Below, one piece after another: positions 1 through 7,677 of a stretch of 64,000 bases of DNA; within the stretch, counting starts at the first letter, position 1; the number at the start of each line of letters is the position of its first letter. The DNA comes from Streptomyces sp. IMTB 2501 (lineage in GTDB: Bacteria; Actinomycetota; Actinomycetes; Streptomycetales; Streptomycetaceae). The notes beneath the pieces are model-generated. The model was not told where the DNA came from. It did not search any database and saw nothing but the letters and a program-made list of their open reading frames with translations. Location: NCBI RefSeq assembly GCF_001953885.1, contig NZ_MQUS01000018.1, positions 17,493-81,492 on the forward strand. Reading direction: 5' to 3'. The translations under genes were made by a program, and so were the position numbers.

Positions 1-732
1 CGACTCCGAGGCGGTCACACCCACCGACGCTTCATACGGTCTAAGTGGCCGGTCATCGTGGACGAGGCCACATGGCGGGCGGCGAAGCACGTCCTTGAGG
101 ACGAGAGCCGGGCGACGAGCCGGGGACCGGGCCGGCGGTGGCTGCTGTCGGGGATCGCCCGGTGCGGTGTCTGCGACGACGGGACGACCGTGACGTCCGG
201 GTCGCGGGGCGGCCCGAAAGGCACGCGGGGGCTCACGGCGCCGCTGTACCGGTGCCGGAAGATGAAGCACCTGGCGCGCGGTACGCAACCGATCGACCTC
301 ACCGTCGAGGAGTACGTGATCCGGCGCCTGTCGCGCTCCGACGCCGTCGATCTCCTCGTCGACGAGACCGCACCGAGGGCGGAGGAGCTGTGGGCGAAGG
401 CCGTTGCCTTGCGGTCCCGAATCAGGTCCCTGACCGACGAGTTCGCGGATGACGACGATGCGGACGCCGCCGTATTCAAGGCCGCTATCCGCAGGATCAA
501 GGCCCGGCTGGCTGACGTCGAGGCGCAGATGGCGCACCTGCAGCGGGCGCGCATCCTGGTGGACATCGTGACCGCCGAAGATTGCGCCAAGGCCTGGAAG
601 GATCTGACGCTGGACCGGCAGCGCGCGGTGGTCGAGACGCTGGCCACGGTAACGCTCCTGCCCGGCCGTCCGGGCAGGGCGCCGTTCGATCCGCGAACGG
701 TACGGATCGAGCCGCTCCAGGGGTTGGGCTGA
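1..732 (+). CDS. Large serine recombinase, C-terminal part (5' end outside window)
   Basis: The frame is open from the first base, so the catalytic resolvase domain lies to the left of the window. The visible part begins with WPVIVDEATW, typical of the recombinase domain. It continues into a recombinase zinc beta-ribbon with a CGVC pair, a later YRC and a following histidine. A charged helical stretch resembling the coiled-coil motif of large serine integrases comes next. Such enzymes insert and excise phages and integrative elements by attP x attB recombination. An internal GTG at 58 could start a shorter product but would lack catalysis. Two nuclease-fold genes and decayed mobile sequence follow, as expected of an integrated element. 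Whether the full enzyme is intact cannot be seen. Confidence 0.8.
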   Translation, partial: RLRGGHTHRRFIRSKWPVIVDEATWRAAKHVLEDESRATSRGPGRRWLLSGIARCGVCDDGTTVTSGSRGGPKGTRGLTAPLYRCRKMKHLARGTQPIDLTVEEYVIRRLSRSDAVDLLVDETAPRAEELWAKAVALRSRIRSLTDEFADDDDADAAVFKAAIRRIKARLADVEAQMAHLQRARILVDIVTAEDCAKAWKDLTLDRQRAVVETLATVTLLPGRPGRAPFDPRTVRIEPLQGLG

Positions 733-926
733 TCCCGCGGGCGGAGCAGCCCGCGCAAGGGGTGCGTGTTCAAGGCGCACCCTTACGGCGGATGCCGCTC
801 GCTCGCCCCTGTGTGACTGTTGACTCGCAGGGCCCCACAGGTTGCCGATGGCCAGTTTTCGCCCGGACGGCCGGGCACCGACGGGAAGATCGGCAGACCA
901 GTTCACGGCCACGTGGTCGTCACAGA

Positions 927-2477
927 TCAGGCTGTAGGCGCTGCTTGAGGAGTCGTCGCCTGCGGTCGGCCGCTTCCACGCCCAACAGCCGGTCGCTGCT
1001 CGTCGCCACCCTCAGACTCCCACCACTCGGCGACAATGCGCAGCGCGTGGGCGTCTGAAGTCCTGGCCCGCTCGTACGACCACAGTTCGTAGCGCTCCTG
1101 CGGCTTGCTGAGGGGATGGTACGAGCGCAGGTTGCATACGATCACGCCAGTGCGATCGATGTCACTTGCCAGATCGTCGGGCGGCTGGAGGTCAGTGCCG
1201 TAGAAGGGATTCACCGCCAGGAGGCCGACGACCCAGTCTTCCCCGTCCCAGCGCTGATCGGCGGGCTCGATGACGTACCCCAGCACTTGCAGCGGGATGC
1301 GGCTGTCGAATCGCTCTCGGGTGACTGACCGTTCGACCAGTGGACGGAAGTAGCCGCGGCTGGGGACGTCGAACTGCCGGTAGAGCTGCTGCAGCGAGCC
1401 AGGGTCCAGCGGTATTCCGATGAGCTGGAAGGAGACATTGCAGCGCATGACGTGGCGCGTTTCGTCTGCGGAGATGCTGCCTGACACGGTGTAGAAACCG
1501 CCGTCACAGACTTCGAAGTAGACGAACTCCTCGCTGTGGTGGGGATCTTCAAGCTCACTGGTCCGTCCTTCCCAGTTCCTGAGGGCCTCGGCAAAGCCAT
1601 CGGCGCCACAGCCATGCCAGTTCCGGCCATGCTGCTGGATGCTCCACTGACTCCGCTCTCCCATCCACCCCAGTTCGTTCAGCGCTTCAAGGAGGCGGAG
1701 GAGGTCAGGCTGGCCCCATGCGGTGACCGGCATATCCAGGCACACGCCGCTTCCCGCAGCCGGCACCCAGTCGACATCGGGCAGGTCGAGGCAGAAGACC
1801 CCGGGGCTGAACCCTCCTGCTCCGTAGAACCATGGCACCGTGTTCCCGCTGCCGTTGAGCAGCCTGTAGCGGCTCGTAGGCAACTTCCCTGCCTTCTTGC
1901 CCGAACTGCGGGCGGCCTTCTCGGCCTCACGCTCCTTTTCGCCGCGATGGACACGCCCGTGGACAACGAGTTCATCGTGTTTCAGGCGAAGAAGGCGGTC
2001 CAACTCTTGCGGGTCCCTCAACGCCCTGAGGATGTCGACCTCGTCGAAGACGAGGACCAGTCCATCCCTGCGGTCCCCGACGATCGCCTCGCCCGCTTGC
2101 TCGGTGATCCCGGACATGGTGAACAGCAGAGCCACAACAGTGCCGTCGAGACGGCCCAGGCGGCTGCGGACCGCATCTACGACCTTGGATCCGGCAGGTC
2201 GGCGCTCCCACTTCGCTTCGACGAGATAGCGGTGGCTGTGGGAGATGACCGCGAAGTCGGTCTGCCGGGGGCGCGCCATCCTCGGGTTGTGCACGACCTG
2301 GTAGTGAGCCTGTCGGAACATCCGCTCCAGCAGCGCTTCCAGCTTGTAGCCGCGGCGCTGCGCGTTGGAGACCGACCGCAGAACGGCCAGATCCCGGAGC
2401 AGATCCGACTGATGCCAAGGCTCGATTTCGAGGTCGTCGTCCGCTGAGTCAGGGCGTTCCTCGTCGTGGATGGCCAT
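927..2477 (-). CDS. Restriction-endonuclease-fold protein (Mrr-like PD-(D/E)XK N-terminal domain)
   Basis: A 516-residue protein. Residues about 40-150 form a restriction-endonuclease-like module: a helix with RRGYKLEALLERMF, then QTDFAV (D74) and YLVEAKW (E87, K89). This is the D...ExK signature of Mrr-like and related DNA nucleases. A charged linker (about 180-200) and a long C-terminal region of unrecognised fold follow; that region may sense or bind a partner. It is transcribed divergently from the nuclease-fold gene at 2744 and lies beside a serine recombinase, so a defence role carried by a mobile element is inferred. No strong Shine-Dalgarno precedes the ATG, so the start may be further in. 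The nuclease fold is seen; the target is unknown. Confidence 0.65.
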   Translation of the reverse strand: MAIHDEERPDSADDDLEIEPWHQSDLLRDLAVLRSVSNAQRRGYKLEALLERMFRQAHYQVVHNPRMARPRQTDFAVISHSHRYLVEAKWERRPAGSKVVDAVRSRLGRLDGTVVALLFTMSGITEQAGEAIVGDRRDGLVLVFDEVDILRALRDPQELDRLLRLKHDELVVHGRVHRGEKEREAEKAARSSGKKAGKLPTSRYRLLNGSGNTVPWFYGAGGFSPGVFCLDLPDVDWVPAAGSGVCLDMPVTAWGQPDLLRLLEALNELGWMGERSQWSIQQHGRNWHGCGADGFAEALRNWEGRTSELEDPHHSEEFVYFEVCDGGFYTVSGSISADETRHVMRCNVSFQLIGIPLDPGSLQQLYRQFDVPSRGYFRPLVERSVTRERFDSRIPLQVLGYVIEPADQRWDGEDWVVGLLAVNPFYGTDLQPPDDLASDIDRTGVIVCNLRSYHPLSKPQERYELWSYERARTSDAHALRIVAEWWESEGGDEQRPAVGRGSGRPQATTPQAAPTA

Positions 2478-2743
2478 GACTGGTCATCTTGGCGTACGGC
2501 TACGACAACGCGGCCCCGCCAGCGGGGCCGGCTGCCCCAGGGCACCCACTCATCGCTCAAGGCCCGTCATCACGAGGTGGCGGGCTGGACCTCGCAGACA
2601 TGAGAGCCCTTTCACTGCGCACAGAAGAAGGGGAGGATGACGACTGGGAACCCGACTTCGACGTCATGTGACGACGATGCCGGGCACCTTGCGCGCTTCG
2701 AGGGCTACTGCCGGAATCCCCCATTCTCTGCGACCATCTGCCC

Positions 2744-4159
2744 ATGGTCGGCAGCAGTGATCGTGCAACGCTTCGCGCCCTGCTAGACAACGCCGTCGCG
2801 CCTCTCAGCAACCTCACGCACACCGTGCTGAGTCAGGCCTTCGAGCGATTGGGCATGCCGGCGATCCCCCAGAACGCCGGCAGCAAGCCGACCCGGGTTG
2901 AACAGAGCCTTCACCAGGTACCCGACACGGAACTGCCACGACTGGCCCAACGCGTCCTACAGCAGCAGGACTTCCCCTTCCCTGTGCGCCCGCCGCTCCG
3001 CCATCAGCTCGAAGACCTGCTGTGGGAAGAGGGCGCACCACCCAGCATCCCCAAGAAGGCCCGCCGTGAACTGGCGCGCGCCCTGTATCTCCCGGATCTC
3101 ACCCAGCACCATGACCGCTTCCTACATCTACTCGATCGCCTCTGGGTGATCGAGGGACCGGACCTTTCCTTCGACGAGGCCAGCGCGCTGCTGCTGAACG
3201 GCACGCGCCCGGTAACGCTGAAGGACCTCATCGAGAAGCACGTCTTCCGCAACAAGGAGGACTGGTCGACCGAGCGGCTCTTCGACAGCCTCGGTGCGTA
3301 CGAGGCAGGGGACGCCAGGTTCGCCCGCTTCCTGGAAGGCCTGGTCTCGGCGGACGTTCTCCTTGACGAGCACCTGCAGGAGAAGACAGCCAGCACGATC
3401 AACGATCACCTCCGCGCCCATGGGATCGAGTTGCGGCCAACCAGCAACGACGGCGGCTACCCGCTCTTCACCCTGGTGTCGACGCGCCTGCACAGCAACC
3501 GGAAGCCGAAGAACATCATTTTCGCTTCCCTCGGGAAGCCGGACATCCGTTTTCGGTCCTCGGTGGACAACGACATCGAGATCGTCGGTGGGCCACCAGG
3601 TGCCACCCTTGTCTATGACCGAGAGATTCCTGTCGAGGGATTGCGTTGGCATGACCTGCACCGCTGGTGGCAGGACGCCCACGGGTTCACCAGCGAGAGC
3701 GACGCCGGTGAAGATCTTTACCAGCGGCTCCTCAGGAGCCTGCCGGGCAACTCACCCGGTCAGAGGAACCTCTTCACGGCCTACCGTACGGCTCGCCCCT
3801 TCTGCGCGGATGACCTTGCCCTCCTGCCCGAGGTATGGCTGCACTGGGATCCCAAGACCGTTAAGGAACGCGGCCCCGAAGCGTTGCTGCGTTCCCGCAT
3901 GGACTTCCTTCTGCTGCTGCCCTTCGGACAGCGTGTCGTCCTTGAGATCGACGGAGTACAGCACTACACGCGCGACAACGGCCGTACCCCCGACACGGCC
4001 AAATACGCGGACATGGTCGCCGCCGACCGGGATCTCAAGCTCAGGGGCTACGAGGTCTTCCGCTTCGGCCACGACGAAGTGAAACGGCCCGAGGACGCCA
4101 AGGATCTTCTACTCCAGTTCATCCCGGACATGTTCAGCCGCTTCAGAGGCAGACTCTGA
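2744..4159 (+). CDS. Putative defence protein: helical N-terminus plus Vsr/DUF559-like nuclease domain
   Basis: A 471-residue protein. The N-terminal two thirds are mostly helical and resemble the AbiJ-type N-terminal domains found on defence proteins; this assignment is tentative. Residues about 385-460 are a PD-(D/E)XK domain of the Vsr-like type. They contain MDF (D387), VVLEIDGVQHY (E401, D403), then DRDLKLRGYEVFRFGHDE, the usual end motif in which a conserved helix leads to a strand and a Glu. The fold predicts a metal-dependent DNA or RNA nuclease. It is divergent from the nuclease-fold gene at 927-2477, with 266 bases between the two starts, and both sit inside the recombinase-bearing element. 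Abortive-infection or restriction activity is inferred, not shown. Confidence 0.6.
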   Translation: MVGSSDRATLRALLDNAVAPLSNLTHTVLSQAFERLGMPAIPQNAGSKPTRVEQSLHQVPDTELPRLAQRVLQQQDFPFPVRPPLRHQLEDLLWEEGAPPSIPKKARRELARALYLPDLTQHHDRFLHLLDRLWVIEGPDLSFDEASALLLNGTRPVTLKDLIEKHVFRNKEDWSTERLFDSLGAYEAGDARFARFLEGLVSADVLLDEHLQEKTASTINDHLRAHGIELRPTSNDGGYPLFTLVSTRLHSNRKPKNIIFASLGKPDIRFRSSVDNDIEIVGGPPGATLVYDREIPVEGLRWHDLHRWWQDAHGFTSESDAGEDLYQRLLRSLPGNSPGQRNLFTAYRTARPFCADDLALLPEVWLHWDPKTVKERGPEALLRSRMDFLLLLPFGQRVVLEIDGVQHYTRDNGRTPDTAKYADMVAADRDLKLRGYEVFRFGHDEVKRPEDAKDLLLQFIPDMFSRFRGRL

Positions 4160-4235
4160 AGCCGCAGAGGGGCCCGCTGCCGCGGGACGCCGTCAGGGCC
4201 GCGCTCGCTGAGCAGTGCCTGAGGAGCAGGGATGA

Positions 4236-4264
4236 GCCTCCGGGACCGGCCAGGTTCCGGAGGC
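4236..4264 (+). terminator. Stem-loop terminator after the Vsr-like nuclease gene
   Basis: A perfect 8-bp inverted repeat (GCCTCCGG / CCGGAGGC) with a 13-base loop lies 77 bases after the stop codon at 4159. No U-tract follows, which is common in Streptomyces terminators. Confidence 0.6.
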
Positions 4265-4628
4265 TTCGTCGTCATCGTCCCGCCCCACTGCCAGCACGGG
4301 CGTAAGCGTTCGTTGCCCAGATGCCCAACGCCTTCACTCCGATCACCCCCGCGGAGCCGTAAACGCTCGTATCCCAGCCCCGGGCGCAGCGGGACACTGG
4401 ACGCGTGTCACGAGGACTCGGCCGAGTGCAGCGGGCCGTGCTGGCGTACGTGCTCAGCGAGCCCGGCGGCCGCAGCAATGTCGACGGCACCCCGCTGGCC
4501 GCCTCGGTCACCCGGCCTCGCCTGCGTCATCTACGGCATTTCCGCGCGGCCTGTACGGGCCGGTGCAGGACTACGTAGACGGCGTCCTGGGCGACTGACG
4601 CGTTCCTGAAGTGTGGCTGCTGCTGGTG
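4265..4628. other. Gene-free stretch, probably decayed
   Basis: No convincing gene is present. Short coding-like pieces occur on the plus strand, such as a frame ending LYGPVQDYVDGVLGD just before 4600. They carry no start or continuous homology that I can recognise. I read this as remnant mobile-element sequence. Confidence 0.4.
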
Positions 4629-4716
4629 CGTCGGTTACAGGCGCTTCGCTGTGCGGTCGCGCAGCAGCAGCCACTGACTCGTGTCGGCGCCGCCTGAGCT
4701 CGCAGCCGGTCCATGC
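4629..4716. repeat. 88-bp direct repeat, copy 1
   Basis: Nearly identical to 6403-6490, with only a few mismatches. On the minus strand it encodes the same C-terminus (HGPAA..., ending QWLLLRDRTAKRL and stop) as the small gene at 6409-6615. This copy is therefore a detached 3' end of that gene. Confidence 0.9.
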
Positions 4717-4734
4717 GAGGCGAGGCGAGGCGAG
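4715..4734. repeat. Pentanucleotide tandem repeat (GCGAG)4
   Basis: Four exact GCGAG units directly abut the right end of the 88-bp repeat copy. It is a short slippage-prone tract in non-coding sequence. Confidence 0.8.
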
Positions 4735-5066
4735 GCGGGAGGGTGCCCCCTGCGGGCAGGGCCGCCGCGCGAGTGGATAGGGGCGGTGGTCGCGCCCCGC
4801 TCTGGGCGCGGCCGAGGTCGTCAGCCGGTGGCGGGTCCGGCCGCCTGGTGCTGCAGGAGTTCGAGTTCGGCGAGCGCGTTGATGAGGGCGCTTCCGCATA
4901 CGCCGTCGATCTCGGTGTCCGGCCCGACGCGGGTACCGTCCCGGCGACGGCGTCATTTGTTGGGGGCCCGGTCGCTGGCGAGCGAGAAGCCGGGCCTTCG
5001 GCATGTGCTGGATGGACTGGCCCCTGTCGGTCTGGTGCTGGAACACCGGCCTGGTGGGGGCCGCTT
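4735..5066 (-). other. Decayed coding remnant in mobile region
   Basis: A minus-strand frame ending at the stop codon 4821-4823 encodes a protein-like tail, RDGTRVGPDTEIDGVCG followed by SALINALAELELLQHQ. It is blocked upstream by a stop near 4957. It looks like the last 40 residues of a gene broken by frameshift or deletion. I do not recognise the family. Confidence 0.4.
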
Positions 5067-5216
5067 CTAGGCGGCGATCGGCTTCGGCTCGGTCGGCTTG
5101 CGCCGGAGCAGGGCTTTCAGGCGGTCCCGCTGCTCGGGGGTGAGTGGGGGCGCCTGGTCGGCCAGTTCCTGGGCGTAGCGCCGAATGTCGGCGATCTCCG
5201 CAGCGGTCAACGCCAT
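5067..5216 (-). CDS. Small helical protein (49 aa), mobile-element type
   Basis: The ATG at 5216 has a GAGGAG ribosome site seven bases upstream. The product starts MALTAAEIADIRRYAQELAD, continues with LTPEQRDRLKALLRR and ends at a TAG at 5067-5069. It is short, amphipathic, Arg/Lys-rich and probably all helical. Similar small proteins beginning MALT or MTLT with the PLTPEQRDRL motif are common in Streptomyces integrative elements and plasmids, with no established function. An upstream frame ends in a TGATG overlap with this start, hinting at a former operon. The ribosome site and family pattern support a real gene. Confidence 0.6.
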   Translation of the reverse strand: MALTAAEIADIRRYAQELADQAPPLTPEQRDRLKALLRRKPTEPKPIAA

Positions 5217-6110
5217 CAGTGATCTCCTCGCCAAGGCGTACATCCTCGACGGCGGCCATGATGCTGGACCGCGGCGTCACCGGGCCGGGCAGTTCGCGGC
5301 ATACATTCCGGTTGGATCGGCCGGCAGGGGAGTGAGGCAGTTCCGGGGGCTCCGACGGCGCCGGCCCGTCGTCCGGCTCCCCGGGGACCGAAGCGCCCTC
5401 TGGTCAGGGCATCGGTATCCGTGCGCTGTGCAGCTGCAGTCTGGGGCGTCGGTTCGCAGCCGCAGTGGGTTGAGCGCGGTGCCTGCTCGGCACCGGCTGC
5501 CGCCTTGCGAGCCCGGCCTGCCAGGGCTGTCAGCCCTGCGTGGTGTGCGGCTATCGAAGCGGCAACGGCGCCCCCGGCTTGGATGGCCAGTAGGGGGATC
5601 GGACGGAGGGCGACAGCGGCCCCAGCTGCAGTCTGTGAGTTGCGCAAGCGCTCGGTAGGCGCCGCACGGTCGGGACGGGAAACGGTCCTTGACGAACGCA
5701 GTGTGTCTTACCTGGGCAAAGGACCGGAGCGTCGCTGCGGGGCCAGCCACGCTAGGCCGGTGGTGCCGAGAGTGTTGCCATGCTCCCACGATTCTATCGC
5801 GGGGAGTCCCCGATGCGCATTTCTTCCTGAACGCCTCCGACGCACCGTTCCGCTCACTTTGCGTGAATCTGTGTAATGATCATCTGGAGTTGGGGACCTG
5901 TCCCCGAGTGGTGGTCCCGACCACGGTCGGCCGGTGCAGGGTTGCTCTCCCCGTGTGCCCCTCTCAACGCGCGCATGTGTATCATGCCCGCGCATCCACG
6001 CCGGCGGAGGCATCACTCACTGGCGAGTTCACCATGGCGCAACCGTCGCCCGGCGCCCACGGCGGATGATCGTGCACCCGCCACACGGCCGCGCGATCCC
6101 GTCAGGCAGT
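5217..6110. other. About 0.9 kb without a confident gene
   Basis: A minus-strand frame of 143 codons (5216-5647, TTG start) has a plausible hydrophobic first half but loses protein character after about 80 residues, consistent with a frameshifted remnant. Nothing else convincing was found. Several short inverted repeats (for example GTGGTC-CC-GACCAC near 5912) are present. The region reads as degraded mobile-element sequence. Confidence 0.4.
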
Positions 6111-6136
6111 GCGGGGGCTCATCGACGGGCCCCCGC
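6111..6136. terminator. Hairpin, terminator-like
   Basis: Perfect 8-bp arms GCGGGGGC / GCCCCCGC with a 10-base loop. It lies inside decayed sequence just upstream of the regulator remnant, so its function is unclear. Confidence 0.4.
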
Positions 6137-6139
6137 CTC

Positions 6140-6402
6140 TCCGCGAACGCCGACGAGATCTTCCGCAACCTGAAGAATCCCAAGATGGCGTCGACCTGGA
6201 ACAGGCAGGCCGCCACCATGGCGCCCGGCGCGTTCACACGCTCCGTCGGCAGGCGCCTCGCGACCGTCGCCACCGCCCACCTCCAGGTCCGCGACCTCGA
6301 CCACGGCCTCGAACTCGGCAACCGCAGCGTCGACATCCTCACCCGCGTCCAGTCCGGCCGGGCCATGGACTACGTGGCCGAATTCAACACAACCCTGGCC
6401 CC
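6140..6402 (+). pseudogene. C-terminal remnant of an XRE/TPR-type regulator
   Basis: The frame encodes SANADEIFRNL, then a stretch containing VATAHLQVRDLDHGLELGNR, then SVDILTRVQSGRAMDYVAEF and NTTLAP. This matches the last TPR-like repeats of Streptomyces helix-turn-helix regulators, whose tails read ILSRVxSxRAxDYxxEF. There is no N-terminal DNA-binding domain and no usable start. The coding similarity stops exactly where the 88-bp repeat copy begins at 6403, which supplies a foreign tail. It is therefore a fragment, probably left by recombination within the element. Confidence 0.6.
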
Positions 6403-6490
6403 CGTCGGTTACAGGCGCTTCGCTGTGCGGTCGCGCAGCAGCAGCCACTGACTCGCGTCGGCGCCGTCTGAGCGCGCAGCCGGTCCATGC
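6403..6490. repeat. 88-bp direct repeat, copy 2
   Basis: The partner of 4629-4716, 1774 bases away in the same orientation. This copy is the natural 3' end of the small minus-strand gene 6409-6615 and also truncates the plus-strand regulator remnant ending at 6402. Confidence 0.9.
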
Positions 6491-6615
6491 AGCAGCACGG
6501 CGTAAGCCGTCCTCTCCGCCTTGCTCGGGGCGGCATACTGGCCTGGCGCCTCCGGGGTTGGGAATGACTTCGTCATGCCTTTCCAGGCCTTGTCCGCGTT
6601 CGGAGTGCTGAGCAT
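6409..6615 (-). CDS. Small hypothetical protein (68 aa) at element edge
   Basis: The ATG at 6615 follows a GGGAGG ribosome site. The 68-residue product begins MLSTPNADKAWKGM and ends QWLLLRDRTAKRL. It has no signal peptide or membrane segment. The family is not recognised. A second copy of its last 25 or so codons lies at 4629-4716. It starts only 24 bases from the broken end of the radical SAM gene, so it appears to be the terminal gene of the inserted element. It could itself be a truncated piece of a longer protein. Confidence 0.45.
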   Translation of the reverse strand: MLSTPNADKAWKGMTKSFPTPEAPGQYAAPSKAERTAYAVLLHGPAARSDGADASQWLLLRDRTAKRL

Positions 6616-6638
6616 CGGTCCTCCCGGGCTCAATAGGG

Positions 6639-6920
6639 TCATGCAGTGCAGTACAAGCACGCGTGCGTGCAGCCCCGATACGGGTTGACCGTCCACTCGA
6701 AGGGCATGCGCGAGGCGCCCGGCACCCGGTTCAGCACCGAGCGCGCCCGGACCTCGTGGAAGGTGATTCCTCGGAACTCGGGTGTGTCGAAGGTGCGCGT
6801 GGTCACGGCGTCCGCGCCGAACAGCGCGGCCTCGGCGGCCCGGCCGTGCTCGGCGCGCTCCCCGGACGCCGCGGACTCGCCGGACGCCGCGGACTCGACG
6901 GTGAGGTTCTCCCAGCGCAT
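6639..6920 (-). pseudogene. Rv2578c-family radical SAM protein, truncated after the iron-sulfur motif
   Basis: The ATG at 6920 has a strong GAGGAGG site and begins MRWENLTVES. The product runs through RTFDTPEFRGITFHEVRAR and SRMPFEWTVNPYRGCTHACL. It then reads YC-TA-stop: the CxxxCxxC cluster (CTHACLYC) is complete, but the remaining roughly 250 residues of the family are missing. Intact relatives continue CFAR directly after this motif, so the break is abrupt and in a conserved block. The sequence right of it is ordinary chromosome; the sequence left is mobile debris. The product cannot be a working radical SAM enzyme. Confidence 0.85.
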
Positions 6921-6953
6921 GACGCCTCCTCGGTAGCACTGTCGCACAGAATA

Positions 6954-6965
6954 GAACAACTGTTC
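6954..6965. promoter_or_regulatory. LexA/SOS-box-like site
   Basis: GAAC-AACT-GTTC matches the core GAAC-N4-GTTC of the actinobacterial LexA operator. It lies 34 bases upstream of the truncated radical SAM start and between divergent genes (the other starts at 7082). Confidence 0.5.
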
Positions 6966-7081
6966 CCATGATCGTGCGGCCCCTGGTGAGGAACCTCGAT
7001 GGCGCCCCCCGATTTGGGTGGCCGGGCACCGGGGTGGTTGGCTTGCCCCAACCCCGAGAAACCAGGTCCTGGAGGAACGCA

Positions 7082-7525
7082 ATGGCGCAGGTCGAGGCCA
7101 CTACGGAGCGGGTCGTCGCGGCGGACGCGGAGAAGGTGTTCGACGCCCTCGCCGACTACCGCGGCACACGGCAGAAGCTGCTGCCCGAGCACTTCAGCGA
7201 GTACGAGGTCCGCGAGGGCGGCGATGGTGAGGGCACCCTCGTGCACTGGAAGCTCCAGGCCACCAGCAAGCGGGTGCGCGACTGCCTGCTGGAGGTCAGC
7301 GAGCCCACCGACGGCGAGCTGGTCGAGAAGGACCGCAACTCCTCCATGGTCACCACCTGGCGGGTCACCCCCGCCGGCGAGGGCAGTTCCCGGGTCGTCG
7401 TCACCACCACCTGGAAGGGTGCCGGCGGAATCGGCGGCTTCTTCGAGAAGACCTTCGCGCCCAAGGGTCTCGGCCGGATCTACGACGCCCTGCTCGCCAA
7501 CCTCGCCGCCGAGGTCGAGAAGTAG
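7082..7525 (+). CDS. SRPBCC family protein
   Basis: 147 residues starting MAQVEATTERVVAADAEKVF, with a GGAGG site at 7071-7075. An in-frame upstream extension to 6968 lacks such a site. The pattern is that of the START/polyketide-cyclase-like helix-grip fold: an N-terminal strand, VFDALADY, strands ending in VHWKL and TTWRVTP, and a long C-terminal helix, FEKTFAPKGLGRIYDALLAN. Members bind lipids or other hydrophobic ligands, and the ligand here is unknown. It is divergent from the broken radical SAM gene and ends at a strong terminator, so it is a single-gene unit. Confidence 0.85.
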   Translation: MAQVEATTERVVAADAEKVFDALADYRGTRQKLLPEHFSEYEVREGGDGEGTLVHWKLQATSKRVRDCLLEVSEPTDGELVEKDRNSSMVTTWRVTPAGEGSSRVVVTTTWKGAGGIGGFFEKTFAPKGLGRIYDALLANLAAEVEK

Positions 7526-7537
7526 GCCCAAGCGCCC

Positions 7538-7570
7538 ACCGGTGAAGGGGTGTTGCGCCCCTTCACCGGT
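7538..7570 (+). terminator. Strong stem-loop terminator
   Basis: Perfect 13-bp arms (ACCGGTGAAGGGG / CCCCTTCACCGGT) with a 7-base loop, 12 bases after the SRPBCC stop codon. Confidence 0.85.
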
Positions 7571-7677
7571 TCGAGTGGATCTCCCTTCCCGTCCGAACCG
7601 GCCCGTAACTCACGGCAGTTGTTCGCAGTTGTCGCCTTGTGCGCGACATGTGACAGGTGTGACGAGGGGAGCGGTAC

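Noticed and set aside
2489..2671. 60-codon plus-strand ORF between the divergent nuclease genes
   Set aside because: TTG start directly in the divergent promoter region, no ribosome site and no recognisable domain; its acidic end is suggestive but insufficient.
5216..5647. 143-codon minus-strand ORF ending in TGATG overlap with the 49-aa gene
   Set aside because: Protein-like character fades after about 80 codons and the TTG start lacks a ribosome site; more likely a frameshifted remnant, noted in the region entry.
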